64,000 bases of DNA from Arachis hypogaea. Lineage: Eukaryota > Streptophyta > Magnoliopsida > Fabales > Fabaceae. Position 1 is the first letter of the stretch. Each line of letters starts with the position of its first letter. This document shows positions 10,661-23,256 of the stretch, one piece after another. A program made the translations under genes and the position numbers. The notes beneath the pieces were generated by a model. That model saw only the letters and a list, made by a program, of their open reading frames with translations. It was not told where the DNA came from and searched no databases. Location of the stretch: positions 94,325,061-94,389,060 of the forward strand of contig NC_092039.1 in assembly GCF_003086295.3 (NCBI RefSeq), read 5' to 3'.

Positions 10661-10910
10661 ACCTAATGAAAATCTAGACAGATAGCAGAAGCTTTTAGAC
10701 GAATAGGCTCAAATAGAAGAGCCCACCTCAGGACATGCGATAAAGGAGAGAGACCTACCCCTTAAATGGAAGAGCCTACCCTAAAACATGATATAACGGA
10801 GAGGGACCTACCCATTTTTCAAGATACGCTGCATCTTATCCTAATTAGTCGCCTATTCGTATGGATACTTATTTTGGTATCAAAGTGTCTTTGTAGGTGA
10901 CCTTACCCTC
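10660..10910. repeat. Short imperfect tandem duplication, possible LTR remnant
   Basis: Two imperfect units of about 55 bp (around GGAGAGAGACCTACCCC and GGAGAGGGACCTACCC) lie in tandem at about 10705-10815. A word TTGGTATCAAAGTG at about 10873 resembles the initiator-tRNA primer site used by LTR retrotransposons, so this could be the end of a decayed LTR. Weak. Confidence 0.3.
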
Positions 10911-11718
10911 CGATCCACCAACAACTTTTGAATCTCCTCCTCTCTTTAGTTTTCGCGTTTAGGTTCCAACCCTCACCTACAATAATTCTTACTCCATCAG
11001 ACCGACAAACAATTGAACGAATTTTAATTATCAATTAATTATTAATATTTAAAAATATAAACTAAAAAATAATATTAAATTATTAAATTAAAAAATTAGA
11101 TTAATAACTAAAAATAATAACTAAACATAATAAATTTTATTAGCCCTCAAACATTTTTTGTTTATAATATTTGAATCATTCAATTTGATCAGCATTTAGC
11201 TGTTTAGAATATTCAAATGTGGAATTGGAATTGGATAGCTTATTAGATGTCTTAAGATTTAATTTTTTTTTTTCTATTGACTTTAAAGATGTCTCAATCC
11301 AATTCTTTAAAACGTGAAAAATAAACTAAGTTAGGTTGATCTAGTTATTAGTTTATTAGTCTGTTTAAGTAAGTGTTGGGAATTTAAATCTTACTTTGTG
11401 TATGCAGCAACCCATTGGCCAATGTCAAACTCTTAAACAGAACTCAAGTACCGCAATGGATTAGTATTTAGCCTGTCAAATTAAAAAATACCGTAGATAA
11501 CAAAAAAATATGAAGAACAACTCATCCCACAAAAAATTAATACTACTTGTTAAGCTTTTATTGTTGTTGTATGTTGTTGGTGTTGTAATTATCCTTAAAA
11601 AACACTGCATTGCCACTATTTTCTTTATAATCCAGCGAGCTCAAAACCAGTAAAACATAATAAGCAAGAAATACATCTGAGTACATGATTCTTTTAAGTA
11701 GTCAATATACTGCGGAAC
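10911..11718. other. Gene-free stretch
   Basis: AT-rich sequence with no recognisable coding or repeat content. It abuts the young LTR at 11719. Confidence 0.5.
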
Positions 11719-14511
11719 TGGAGTCGAGGCGGTGTTGAGGAACACACTTGGGAACTGGAGTCGGAGATGCGAACGGATTACCCGCAGGTATGGTTTCGGT
11801 TTCCCGTATCTAATATGTAATGTGGTAGGAAATACTTAGGCTAGAGGCCCTAAGATAGGCATTGAATGGTTGATGTTATTGAATGATTGAGATATATGAT
11901 GTGGTCATATATGTGATGATGATTATTGATGCCTTGGTGGTATGATGTGTGAGAAATATGCATGTTGTAATATATGCTTGATTATTGGTTATGGTTGAAT
12001 TGTGGGTTGAACCATGTTGATGGTGAGTATGATGCTGTTTGTGTACCATGATGATTTATTGGAATTGGTGTTGTTGAGAATTGGCATGAAGAATAGTATA
12101 TGACATGTCAATATGTTTGAGCTTGAGCCACTTGGGTGAAGTGGTATATAATGGTGAAATAGTGATTTTGGTAAATTGTGAGTTATGTGTCAATGTGTGA
12201 GTTGAGGAGGCTTGATGTTGAATTTGATACATTTTGAATTGATTTCAAAGAAAAGGGATGAAATTGACATGTTTTGATTGATTTTGGAAAGAGTTGAAAA
12301 TGGTTTGTTTTGAAAATGGCATATTGTGGTTTTGTATGAAAATATGGTTTTTGGGCATACTTTGACGGGACATAACTTGGATTACGGATCCCCGTTTTGT
12401 ACCAAATCTGTTTAGAAATGAAATTGGATCCGGGATGTCCATGCCGTTCGAAGAACGGGCGAAAAACGATTTAAAATGAGGAAGTTATGTCCGTTGGAAG
12501 ATTGGGGTAAAAATCTGTGAATTCTGCAGCTTTTAACTTAGAAAATTCTTAGCAGAATCACCCCTTGCGCGTGGGCGCACCTGGCGCGTACGCGCCGATC
12601 TTCCAAAAAGCGCCATCCACGCGTACGCGTGATGTGCGCGGGCGCGCCGATTGTGCTGCACCCAATGCCCAGCCATTTTCCAGAGAGTTATGCCAGAACT
12701 GTGCCGGTGTTGTGCCTGGGGCACGAGAACACCCGCGCGTACGCGAGGTTGACGCGTGCGCGTCGATGGGCAAGTTTGGAATCCACGCGCTAGCGTGCAT
12801 GACGCTTACGCGTCGACGAGTTTTTGAGGCCATCCACGCGTGAGCGTAGAGTGCGCGTACGCGCGGCCCTGTTTCATCCCAAAGTTGATTTTTGAGTTTT
12901 AAAAGCCAAATCTCATACTTCTAAGCCTCCGATCTCACCATTTATGTCTTAAATCATTATGGCATGCCTAGCTATTAAAAAGGGGCTAGTGAATGTGATA
13001 ACTTGCGAGTGAAGCAAGGGAAATATGAATGATCAATGAGGATCAAGATGATTATGTGAGATGTGGAGGATGGTGGAGGAAGTGCTTGTTATACCAAGGG
13101 CCGAAAGGCTATAACTGTTAATGAAATGGCTGGTTATGGATTTAACCATGAGCCGGAATAGCTGTGTATGCTATGAATATTGGCTGGTTCTGGATTGAAC
13201 CGTGAGCCTGAATGGCTAGTATGGATGTTGATCCATGGATGAGAATTCATGCATGTTGATGCTGAATTATTGATAATTGTGAAATTGCACTTCCACTATC
13301 TGAGTACGAGTTTCCTTGGGTAGTAGCAGTGGCTAGCCACCACGTGCTCCAGGTTGAGACTCGAAGCTCTGTTAACCCTATGTTGTAAGTGTGGCCGGGC
13401 ACTGTGAAAGGCCCGGATGAGCTCGAACCCCCGTAAATATTCACCAGTGAGGGTGATGTATATGGATCATGTTTATGATCAAGTTTATAACGAGTATAAC
13501 TCGAATTTGGGGATGCACGACAGAGGGACAGTCCAATGGTTAGCGACCAGGACTTGTCGGGTTGGCTATATAACCGACAAGATGATATCATCAGCCACTA
13601 GGGACAGGCATTCATCATATGCATACTATGTGAATTGTTTGAGATTGCCTATTTGACTGCATATAACTTGCTAATTGTCTAAATGTCTTACTTGCTCCTA
13701 TTTGTATATTCCTTGTTTGATATAACTGTGTTTGCTATATTATACTCCTGCTGGTGGTTGGGAGGTCTGAAGGAATTGGAAAGGGAAGTATTAGTTAGAC
13801 TGAAGAATCTTTAGTCAGATGCCCTTATATGGTTTAGCTTGTTTATAAGCTTTGATATTATCTGGAGGAAGCTCTAGGATTGCCTTTGGCTTTCCTCTAT
13901 TATTATGTATTATATATGTGGAAACTGTTACCTGCTGGGAACCTCTGGTTCTCACCTATGCGGATTTTGTGGTTTTCAGATGCAGGACGTGAGGTGTCCC
14001 GCTGATGCATGCTGGAGACTTCTGTTATTGCGAAGATCCTTTGTTCTTGGGGCTATGTTTTGGTTTATATGTTTTGTTTAGATACTTTTATCTCCATTTA
14101 ATAATACAGACTGTGATGACTCCTCCTATGGGAGATTTTGGAGAATAGGTTTTATGTATTTGTGTCCCTTTGGGTTTCCTTTGGGGTTTTCCTTATTTTA
14201 TCATATGTATATATTGTTATGCTCGGACCGGTTATCTTCGCAGCCGGATCTTGAGTCTTGATATTCCTGTTTTTGACACTCCTTTGTATATATATAATCT
14301 CGCGTTGGTTATTCTTGTTCGTTACGTTTTCGATCGGAGTGTTGCGCTTTTGAGTTGCGGTTTTTGTTTACCCCTTTTTCTACAAAGGCTCCTAGTTATA
14401 ATCAATTATTCATACTACTATACGTACTAAATTTTTATTTTAGAGGTCGTAATACCTTGCCATCTCTGAATTATGACTTAAGCATAAGACTCTGTATGGT
14501 AGGGTGTTACA
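11719..14511 (+). repeat. 5' LTR of the chromovirus (2793 bp)
   Basis: Starts TGGAGTCGAGG and ends GGGTGTTACA. It begins with about 98 bp that in the right copy are the last codons of pol, so either the LTR overlaps the end of pol or the left end is a leftover of a neighbouring element. Small reading frames inside are shared by both LTRs and look non-coding. Confidence 0.85.
12558..12870 (+). repeat. CpG-dense palindrome island inside the LTR
   Basis: Many overlapping palindromic words (GGCGCGTACGCGCC, CACGCGTACGCGTG, GACGCGTGCGCGTC) give a sharp GC/CpG peak in an otherwise AT-rich LTR. The same island recurs at 19941-20253 in the other LTR, and a short version (CACGCGTATGCGTCGG) sits at the window end near 63983. 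Confidence 0.75.
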
Positions 14512-14514
14512 TTA

Positions 14515-14526
14515 TGGTATCAGAGC
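14515..14526 (+). promoter_or_regulatory. Primer binding site, initiator-Met tRNA
   Basis: TGGTATCAGAGC begins 3 bp after the left LTR. It is the standard initiator-tRNA complement of plant LTR retrotransposons. Confidence 0.85.
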
Positions 14527-14730
14527 AGTTCGTTCCTGTAGAGCCTGAGGGATGGACTGATTATGCTTCTGTGCATTCTCTGTGTGTGTGTGCTATGTGC
14601 TATTAGTATATCTGCTTGATATAATTGGCATAAACGTTCATGAGCATGCATTTGGGACTTTGAAGTACTAGACTTCCGATATTGAGACTGATCAACTTAA
14701 TATCGATTGTTTGGTATGTATAGGAACCAG

Positions 14731-17700
14731 ATGGCGCCTCGTGGACGCGGTAGAGGTAGTGCGAGAGGTCGTACAAACGCTCGTGCGCCGGAGAATAACC
14801 CTAATGACCCGGTGAACTTTATGACTGCGTTGGAGAACATGGCTGCTGCTATGCAAGCCACTGCTGAGGCCCTTGGTCAACAAATGAACAACCATGGTAA
14901 TGATGGAGGTGGAGTTCAGGGCCCAATGACACTGGCAAACTTTTTGAAGGTGAATCCGCCTAAGTTCAAGGGAACTACTAGTCCGACTGAGGCTGATACA
15001 TGGTTTCAGGCTATAGAGCGAGCGCTGCAAGCGCAAGTGGTGCCTGAAGGACAGCGTGTCGAGTTTGCTACCTATATGCTCGTCGGTGAAGCATCCCATT
15101 GGTGGCAAGGTATCCGACGTCTTCTGCAGCAGGGTGATGACTATATCACTTGGAATGTTTTCCAAGAGGAGTTCTATAAGAAGTACTTTCCGACTTCTGC
15201 TAGGACGGCTAAGGAACTTGAATTGTTACAACTGAAGCAGGGTACTATGTCCATATCAGAGTATACTGACAAGTTTGAGGAGTTGTTCAGGTTCTCTCGC
15301 ATGTGCCAAGGGACCCCAGTGGACTATGAGGAATGGAAGTGTGTTAAGTATGAAGGAGGACTCCGGAGTGATATCTTCAGTTCAGTGGGACCAATGGAGA
15401 TTAGGACCTTCTCCGAGTTGGTAAACAAGTGTAGGGTTGCTGAAGAGTGTGTGAAGAGGGCAACCGCTGAGAAAGGGAGTCAAAGGGGATCATTCCCACA
15501 GAGCCGAGGGAAGAGCTTTGCACCTAGAGGTTCGTCTTTCAAGAGAGGAAGCTCTTTCAGGAGGCCCAACAACAACAACAATTCCCAAGGGAAGAAGTTT
15601 GGGAAGCAGCCTCAGAATGATCAAGCTTGCACTAGGTGTGGGAGTCACCATCCGGGAGCACCATGCAAGGCCGGATGGGGTTTGTGCTACAATTGTGGAA
15701 AAGCGGGGCATAAAGCCGCCAATTGTCTGGAGAGACAGAAACAAGGTGCTGGGAAGGCACAACAGACTGGTCGGGTGTTCACCACTTCAGCTGTAGGAGC
15801 TGAGGGATCTGAGACACTCATTCGAGGTAACTGTGAAATAGCTGGTCAAACTTTAAATGCTTTATTTGATTCTGGAGCATCGCATTCATTCATTGCATTT
15901 GAGAAAGCCCATGAGTTAGGATTGAAGATTGTAACCTTAGGTTATGACCTAAAGGTGTATAATGCTACCCATGAGGCTATGGTAACTAGGCTAGGATGCC
16001 CGGAAGTTTCCTTTAGATTCAAGCAGCGTGATTTTGTTCATAATTTAATCTGCTTACCGATGATTGGTCTTGATCTTATCTTGGGATTGGATTGGATATC
16101 TAAGAACCATGTTCTGCTTGATTGTTCTACAAAGTCGGTGTACTTTATGCCGGAAGATACAGAAGGGCCGGTCGTGGTAAATAATTATTACTTGAATTCG
16201 ATGATGGTGAATTGTTCCGGAACCGAATGTCAGGGTATCATGTTGTTAGCCGCGGGCGTTTCGGGTGATGATCAAAGGTTGGAACAGATTCCGGTTGTGT
16301 GTGAGTTTCCGGAAGTGTTTCCTGATGATATTGATGAGTTTCCACCTAACTGAGAGGTTGAGTTTGCTATTGAATTGGTGCCCGGGGCGGGGCCAATCTC
16401 AAGTGCTCCTTATAGGATGTCACCGTTAGAGATGAACGAGCTAAAGTCTCAGTTAGAGGATTTGTTGGGAAAGAATTTTATACGCCCAAGTGTCTCTCCG
16501 TGGGGTGCTCCAGTGTTACTGGTGAAGAAGAAGGATGGGAGTATGCGGCTCTGTGTGGATTACAGGCAACTGAACAAGGTTACAATAAAGAATAAGTACC
16601 CATTGCCGAGAATTGATGATCTCATGGATCAGTTACAAGGAGCTGGAGTTTTCTCCAAGATTGATTTGCGATCCGGTTATCACCAGATAAGGGTGAGGGG
16701 TGAGGATATTCCTAAGACCGCTTTCAGGACTCGTTATGGTCATTACGAGTACACTGTAATGTCTTTTGGGTTAACAAACGCTCCTGCGGTATTCATGGAT
16801 TATATGAATAGAGTTTTCCGTCCGTTTTTGGATAAATTCGTTGTTGTCTTCATTGATGACATACTAATTTACTCCAAGACTGAAGAAGAGCATGCGGAAC
16901 ATTTGAGGACCGTGTTGCAGATTCTAAAGGAGAAGAAACTCTATGCAAAATTGTCTAAGTGTGAGTTCTGGAAGAGCGAGGTGAAGTTTTTGGGCCATGT
17001 GGTGAGTAAGAAGGGAATAGCCGTAGATCCAACTAAGGTGGAGGCGGTGATGGATTGGAAACAACCAACCACCATAACAGAGATAAGGAGTTTTCTGGGT
17101 TTAGCTGGCTATTACCGAAGGTTTATCAAAGGCTTTTCACAGATAGCTTTGCCAATGACAAAATTAATCCGCAAAGACACTCCGTTTGTTTGGACTCCTG
17201 AGTGCGAGGAGAGCTTTCAGACACTGAAGAAAAAGTTGACCACTGCACCTGTGTTAGTGTTACCCGAGCCGAATGAGCCATTTGAGGTGTATTGTGATGC
17301 CTCACTGAAGGGTCTAGGATGCGTGCTAATGCAGCATCGTAATGTGGTGGCGTATGCCTCACGACAGTTGAGACCTCATGAAGTTAATTATCCTACGCAC
17401 GATTTGGAACTCGCTGCGGTTGTGTTTGCCTTGAAGGTGTGGAGGCATTACCTCTATGGGGTTAAGTTCCAAGTTTTCTCTGATCATAAAAGCTTGAAGT
17501 ATCTCTTTGATCAGAAAGAGCTCAATATGAGGCAGAGGAGGTGGATGGAATTGTTGAAGGACTACGACTTTGAGTTGAATTACCATCCGGGAAAGGCGAA
17601 CGTAGTGGCGGATGCGTTAAGTCGGAAGTCGTTATATGCGGCTTGGATGATGCTTCAAGAGGAGAAATTGCTCAAGGGATTTGAGAGTCTACAAATTGGT

Positions 17701-19203
17701 GCTCGAGAAGTATCCGGAACTTTGTGCTTGAGCCGATTAGAAATCTCAAGTGACTTTAAGTCCGAACTCCTAAAGGCTCATCAAAATGATGAAGCGTTAT
17801 GGAAGGTGCTACCGGCTATTGAGCAGGGAAAACGGTGGAGAGTGTCGGAAGAAAAAGATGGGTTATGGAGATTCAAGGGTAGGATCATTGTGCCGGATGT
17901 TGGTACTTTGAGGCAAGATATTTTAAGGGAGGCACACAAAAGCGGATTCTCCATTCACCCGGGAAGTACTAAGATGTACCATGATTTAAAGGCAATGTTC
18001 TGGTGGCCGGGAATGAAGAATGATGTGGCGGAATATGTATCAAAGTGCTTAACTTGTCAGAAGGTGAAGATTGAACATCAAAGACCTTCCGGGATGTTGC
18101 AACCTTTAGAGATTCCACAATGGAAGTGGGAAAGTATTGCAATGGACTTTGTGTCGGGATTGCCAAGGACTAGGGCTGGTTTTGATGCTATCTGGGTGAT
18201 TGTGGACCGACTGACGAAGTCAGCTCACTTTTTGCCCATTCGGATGACTTACACCCTTGAGGAGCTAGCACGGTTATACATAAAGGAGATTGTGAGACTT
18301 CATGGTGTACCTGCTACTATAATCTCGGATAGAGATCCTCGTTTCACTTCAAGGTTTTGGGGTGCATTTCAGAAAGCTTTTGGAACCCGATTAAGTTTGA
18401 GCACGGCTTACCATCCTCAAACAGATGGTCAATCTGAGAGGACGATCCAAACACTAGAAGATATGTTGAGAGCTTGTGTTTTGGACCAACCGGTGAGTTG
18501 GGATCGGTATATGCCATTAGTGGAGTTTGCATACAATAATAGTTATCATGCGAGCATCGGAATGGCTCCGTATGAGGCCTTGTATGGGAGGAAATGTCAA
18601 TCTCCACTATGTTGGTATGAAACTGGAGAGAAAAGCTTGTTGGGGCCGGAAATGATAGCGGAGACTACTGAACAAGTCAAGAAAATCCGTGATAGGATGC
18701 TTACGGCGCAGAGTCGTCAAAAGAGTTACGCCGATCAGAGGCGAAAGCCCTTAGAATTTGAGGAAGGAGACCATGTTTTCCTTAAGGTTACTCCGACTAC
18801 GGGAGTAGGTAGGGCAATTAAGGCAAAGAAGTTGAATCCTCGATACATTGGTCCATTTCAGATCCTGGAGAGGATTAGACCAGTGGCGTATCGGATGGCT
18901 CTACCACCTCATCTTTCGAACCTGCACGACGTGTTTCACGTGTCGCAGCTTCGGAAGTACACCCCTGATGCTAGCCATGTGTTGGAACCTGAGTCGGTTC
19001 AGTTGAGGGAAGATTTGACTCTTCCAGTGGCTCCGGTCAGAATTGATGATACAAGTATCAAACGGTTGCGTGGAAAAGAGGTTTCATTGGTCAAAGTGGC
19101 ATGGAGTCGAGGCGGTGTTGAGGAACACACTTGGGAACTGGAGTCGGAGATGCGAACGGATTACCCGCAGGTATGGTTTCGGTTTCCCGTATCTAATATG
19201 TAA
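14731..19203 (+). pseudogene. Chromovirus gag-pol polyprotein with a single in-frame TGA
   Basis: One reading frame of about 1490 codons, broken only by TGA at 16351-16353, between protease and reverse transcriptase. I start at ATG 14731 (MAPRGRGRG); an in-frame ATG at 14716 is possible. Order: gag; CCHC knuckle CYNCGKAGHKAANC (near residue 319); aspartic protease LFDSGASHSF (near residue 380); reverse transcriptase with FIDD at about 16849-16860; RNase H ([11 protein letters not shown]); integrase HHCC (HKSG...CLTCQ) and the DDE core with residues in [14 protein letters not shown] and QSERT; chromodomain at the C-terminus (about 19050-19190), which overlaps the start of the 3' LTR. The TGA could come from one CpG transition. 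Either the copy is dead or the stop is read through. Confidence 0.9.
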
Positions 19204-21894
19204 TGTGGTAGGAAATACTTAGGCTAGAGGCCCTAAGATAGGCATTGAATGGTTGATGTTATTGAATGATTGAGATATATGATGTGGTCATATATGTGAT
19301 GATGATTATTGATGCCTTGGTGGTATGATGTGTGAGAAATATGCATGTTGTAATATATGCTTGATTATTGGTTATGGTTGAATTGTGGGTTGAACCATGT
19401 TGATGGTGAGTATGATGCTGTTTGTGTACCATGATGATTTATTGGAATTGGTGTTGTTGAGAATTGGCATGAAGAATAGTATATGACATGTCAATATGTT
19501 TGAGCTTGAGCCACTTGGGTGAAGTGGTATATAATGGTGAAATAGTGATTTTGGTAAATTGTGAGTTATGTGTCAATGTGTGAGTTGAGGAGGCTTGATG
19601 TTGAATTTGATACATTTTGAATTGATTTCAAAGAAAAGGGATGAAATTGACATGTTTTGATTGATTTTGGAAAGAGTTGAAAATGGTTTGTTTTGAAAAT
19701 GGCATATTGTGGTTTTGTATGAAAATATGGTTTTTGGGCATACTTTGACGGGACATAACTTGGATTACGGATCCCCGTTTTGTACCAAATCTGTTTAGAA
19801 ATGAAATTGGATCCGGGATGTCCATGCCGTTCGAAGAACGGGCGAAAAACGATTTAAAATGAGGAAGTTATGTCCGTTGGAAGATTGGGGTAAAAATCTG
19901 TGAATTCTGCAGCTTTTAACTTAGAAAATTCTTAGCAGAATCACCCCTTGCGCGTGGGCGCACCTGGCGCGTACGCGCCGATCTTCCAAAAAGCGCCATC
20001 CACGCGTACGCGTGATGTGCGCGGGCGCGCTGATTGTGCTGCACCCAATGCCCAGCCATTTTCCAGAGAGTTATGCCAGAACTGTGCCGGTGTTGTGCCT
20101 GGGGCACGAGAACACCCGCGCGTACGCGAGGTTGACGCGTGCGCGTCGATGGGCAAGTTTGGAATCCACGCGCTAGCGTGCATGACGCTTACGCGTCGAC
20201 GAGTTTTTGAGGCCATCCACGCGTGAGCGTAGAGTGCGCGTACGCGCGGCCCTGTTTCATCCCAAAGTTGATTTTTGAGTTTTAAAAGCCAAATCTCATA
20301 CTTCTAAGCCTCCGATCTCACCATTTATGTCTTAAATCATTATGGCATGCCTAGCTATTAAAAAGGGGCTAGTGAATGTGATAACTTGCGAGTGAAGCAA
20401 GGGAAATATGAATGATCAATGAGGATCAAGATGATTATGTGAGATGTAGAGGATGGTGGAGGAAGTGCTTGTTATACCAAGGGCCGAAAGGCTATAACTG
20501 TTAATGAAATGGCTGGTTATGGATTTAACCATGAGCCGGAATAGCTGTGTATGCTATGAATATTGGCTGGTTCTGGATTGAACCGTGAGCCTGAATGGCT
20601 AGTATGGATGTTGATCCATGGATGAGAATTCATGCATGTTGATGCTGAATTATTGATAATTGTGAAATTGCACTTCCACTATCTGAGTACGAGTTTCCTT
20701 GGGTAGTAGCAGTGGCTAGCCACCACGTGCTCCAGGTTGAGACTCGAAGCTCTGTTAACCCTATGTTGTAAGTGTGGCCGGGCACTGTGAAAGGCCCGGA
20801 TGAGCTCGAACCCCCGTAAATATTCACCAGTGAGGGTGATGTATATGGATCATGTTTATGATCAAGTTTATAACGAGTATAACTCGAATTTGGGGATGCA
20901 CGACAGAGGGACAGTCCAATGGTTAGCGACCAGGACTTGTCGGGTTGGCTATATAACCGACAAGATGATATCATCAGCCACTAGGGACAGGCATTCATCA
21001 TATGCATACTATGTGAATTGTTTGAGATTGCCTATTTGACTGCATATAACTTGCTAATTGTCTAAATGTCTTACTTGCTCCTATTTGTATATTCCTTGTT
21101 TGATATAACTGTGTTTGCTATATTATACTCCTGCTGGTGGTTGGGAGGTCTGAAGGAATTGGAAAGGGAAGTATTAGTTAGACTGAAGAATCTTTAGTCA
21201 GATGCCCTTATATGGTTTAGCTTGTTTATAAGCTTTGATATTATCTGGAGGAAGCTCTAGGATTGCCTTTGGCTTTCCTCTATTATTATGTATTATATAT
21301 GTGGAAACTGTTACCTGCTGGGAACCTCTGGTTCTCACCTATGCGGATTTTGTGGTTTTCAGATGCAGGACGTGAGGTGTCCCGCTGATGCATGCTGGAG
21401 ACTTCTGTTATTGCGAAGATCCTTTGTTCTTGGGGCTATGTTTTGGTTTATATGTTTTGTTTAGATACTTTTATCTCCATTTAATAATACAGACTGTGAT
21501 GACTCCTCCTATGGGAGATTTTGGAGAATAGGTTTTATGTATTTGTGTCCCTTTGGGTTTCCTTTGGGGTTTTCCTTATTTTATCATATGTATATATTGT
21601 TATGCTCGGACCGGTTATCTTCGCAGCCGGATCTTGAGTCTTGATATTCCTGTTTTTGACACTCCTTTGTATATATATAATCTCGCGTTGGTTATTCTTG
21701 TTCGTTACGTTTTCGATCGGAGTGTTGCGCTTTTGAGTTGCGGTTTTTGTTTACCCCTTTTTCTACAAAGGCTCCTAGTTATAATCAATTATTCATACTA
21801 CTATACGTACTAAATTTTTATTTTAGAGGTCGTAATACCTTGCCATCTCTGAATTATGACTTAAGCATAAGACTCTGTATGGTAGGGTGTTACA
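19102..21894 (+). repeat. 3' LTR of the chromovirus (2793 bp)
   Basis: Same length as the 5' LTR, with two differences seen. It begins inside the chromodomain codons, 102 bp before the pol stop at 19203. Upstream there is only a weak purine tract (GGAAAAGAGG at about 19072, and AAAGTGGC next to the LTR). Confidence 0.85.
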
Positions 21895-23256
21895 GCCGGT
21901 CTTATAGCAGTGTGATAGAATTCGACTTTAAGTTTTAAAGGCACTTTTTTGTCGCATATAAAACCAGATGCACTCCGCCATTTTGACCAACCTTCTTGGA
22001 TCCTATGATTTACATCCTGTTTAATCTCTCCATTATCCTGTATGATACACCCAAGATACTTAAAACTTTTAACTTTTCCTAGGATGTTTTCTCCAATCTT
22101 CACCTCTATATTGGGGTTTTCCTTTCTCAGATTGAACTTACATTCCATATATTCCGTCTTGCTACGGCTTATGCGCAGACCATACACTTCTAAAGCTTCT
22201 CTCCATAACTCCAACTTCTTATTTAGGTCTTCCCTTGACTCTCCCATAAGGTTGATATCATCGGCAAAAAGCATGCACCATGGCACAGGCTCTTGGATGT
22301 GCTCTGTGAGTACTTCCAAGACTAATGTGAAAAGGTATGGACTTAAGGATGATCCCTGGTGTAATCCTATACCAATAGGGAATTCCTCTGTTACACCACC
22401 TTGAGTCTTCACACTAGTTGTGACCCCATCATACATGTCTTTAATTGCCCGAATATATGCGATCATTACTCTCCTCTTTTCTAAAACCTTCCATAAGGCC
22501 TCCCTTGGTACCCTATCATACGCTTTTTCCAAATCAATAAACATCATATGTAGATCCCTTTTATTACTACGATACCTCTCCATCATCCTTCTTAACAAGT
22601 ATATCGCTTCAGTGGTAGATCTTCCTGGCATAAAACCAAATTGGTTCTCTATTACTTGTGTCTATTTTCTCAACCTCCGTTCTATCACCCTTTCCCATAA
22701 CTTCATAGTATAACTCATAAGCTTAATCCCTCTATAGTTTCCGCAACTTTGTATATCCCCCTTATTCTTATAGATAGGTACCAAGGTGCTCTTTCTCAAC
22801 TCATCAGGCATCTTCTTTGACCTTAAAATCTCATTAAAAAGCTTGGTTAACCAGTTGATGCCTTTTTCTCCAAGACCCTTCCAAACCTCAATCGGGATAT
22901 TATCAGGTCCTACTGCCCTGCCATTTTTCATCTACTTTAGAGCCTCTTTTACCTCGAAGTCTCGAATCCTTCGATAGTAGTCAAAGTTTTGATCTTCTTC
23001 CCTTGTGCATAATCGACCAAGGCTCGGAAGAGTCTTCTGTCCCTCATTAAATAACTCGTAGAAGTAGCTCTTCCACCTTTCATTAATCTTCTCCTCTTGA
23101 GCCAACACCTCTCCATCCTTATCCTTTATGCACTTAACCTGATCCAAATCTCTCGTTCTTCTTTCCCGGCTCTTTGCGATTCTATATATACCTTTTTCTC
23201 CTTCTTTCGTACCCAAAGACTCGTAGAGACCCTCATATGCTCTTGTTTTTGCTTCA
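21895..23256 (-). pseudogene. LINE (non-LTR) reverse transcriptase fragment
   Basis: The minus strand reads, in one frame, the palm and fingers of a plant L1-type reverse transcriptase: [64 protein letters not shown] and the catalytic [10 protein letters not shown]. Two in-frame TAG codons interrupt it (22932-22934 and 22662-22664). The 5' side, including the endonuclease, is lost at the Athila-type LTR (23257). The 3' side is cut by the chromovirus LTR (21894) soon after the TAIRPA motif. It is a dead remnant wedged between two LTR elements. Confidence 0.9.

Larger units (their letters stand above)
11719..21894 (+). mobile_element. Ty3/gypsy chromovirus of Tekay/Del type, full length, very young
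   Basis: Two 2793-bp direct repeats (11719-14511 and 19102-21894) flank gag-pol. The repeats are collinear at a constant offset of 7383 with no indel. I found two differences by eye: C12648/T20031 and G13065/A20448. An initiator-Met primer site follows the left LTR. The C-terminal chromodomain and domain order PR-RT-RH-IN-CHD place it among chromoviruses, most like Tekay/Del. No 5-bp target duplication is seen: GGAAC precedes the left repeat and GCCGG follows the right one. The right flank is a LINE but the left flank is not, so the locus was rearranged after or during insertion. Confidence 0.85.

Noticed and set aside
10873..10890. TTGGTATCAAAGTG as a genuine primer binding site
   Set aside because: It differs from the standard site and no LTR pair or coding region accompanies it; mentioned only as a weak hint.
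12533..12843. Overlapping open frames on both strands in the CpG island (repeated at 19916-20226)
   Set aside because: GC-rich sequence lowers stop frequency in all frames; no protein signature.
13247..14606. Several 60-114-codon open frames inside the chromovirus LTRs (repeated at 20630-21938)
   Set aside because: They occur in both LTR copies, on both strands, without recognisable domains; they look like chance frames in LTR sequence.
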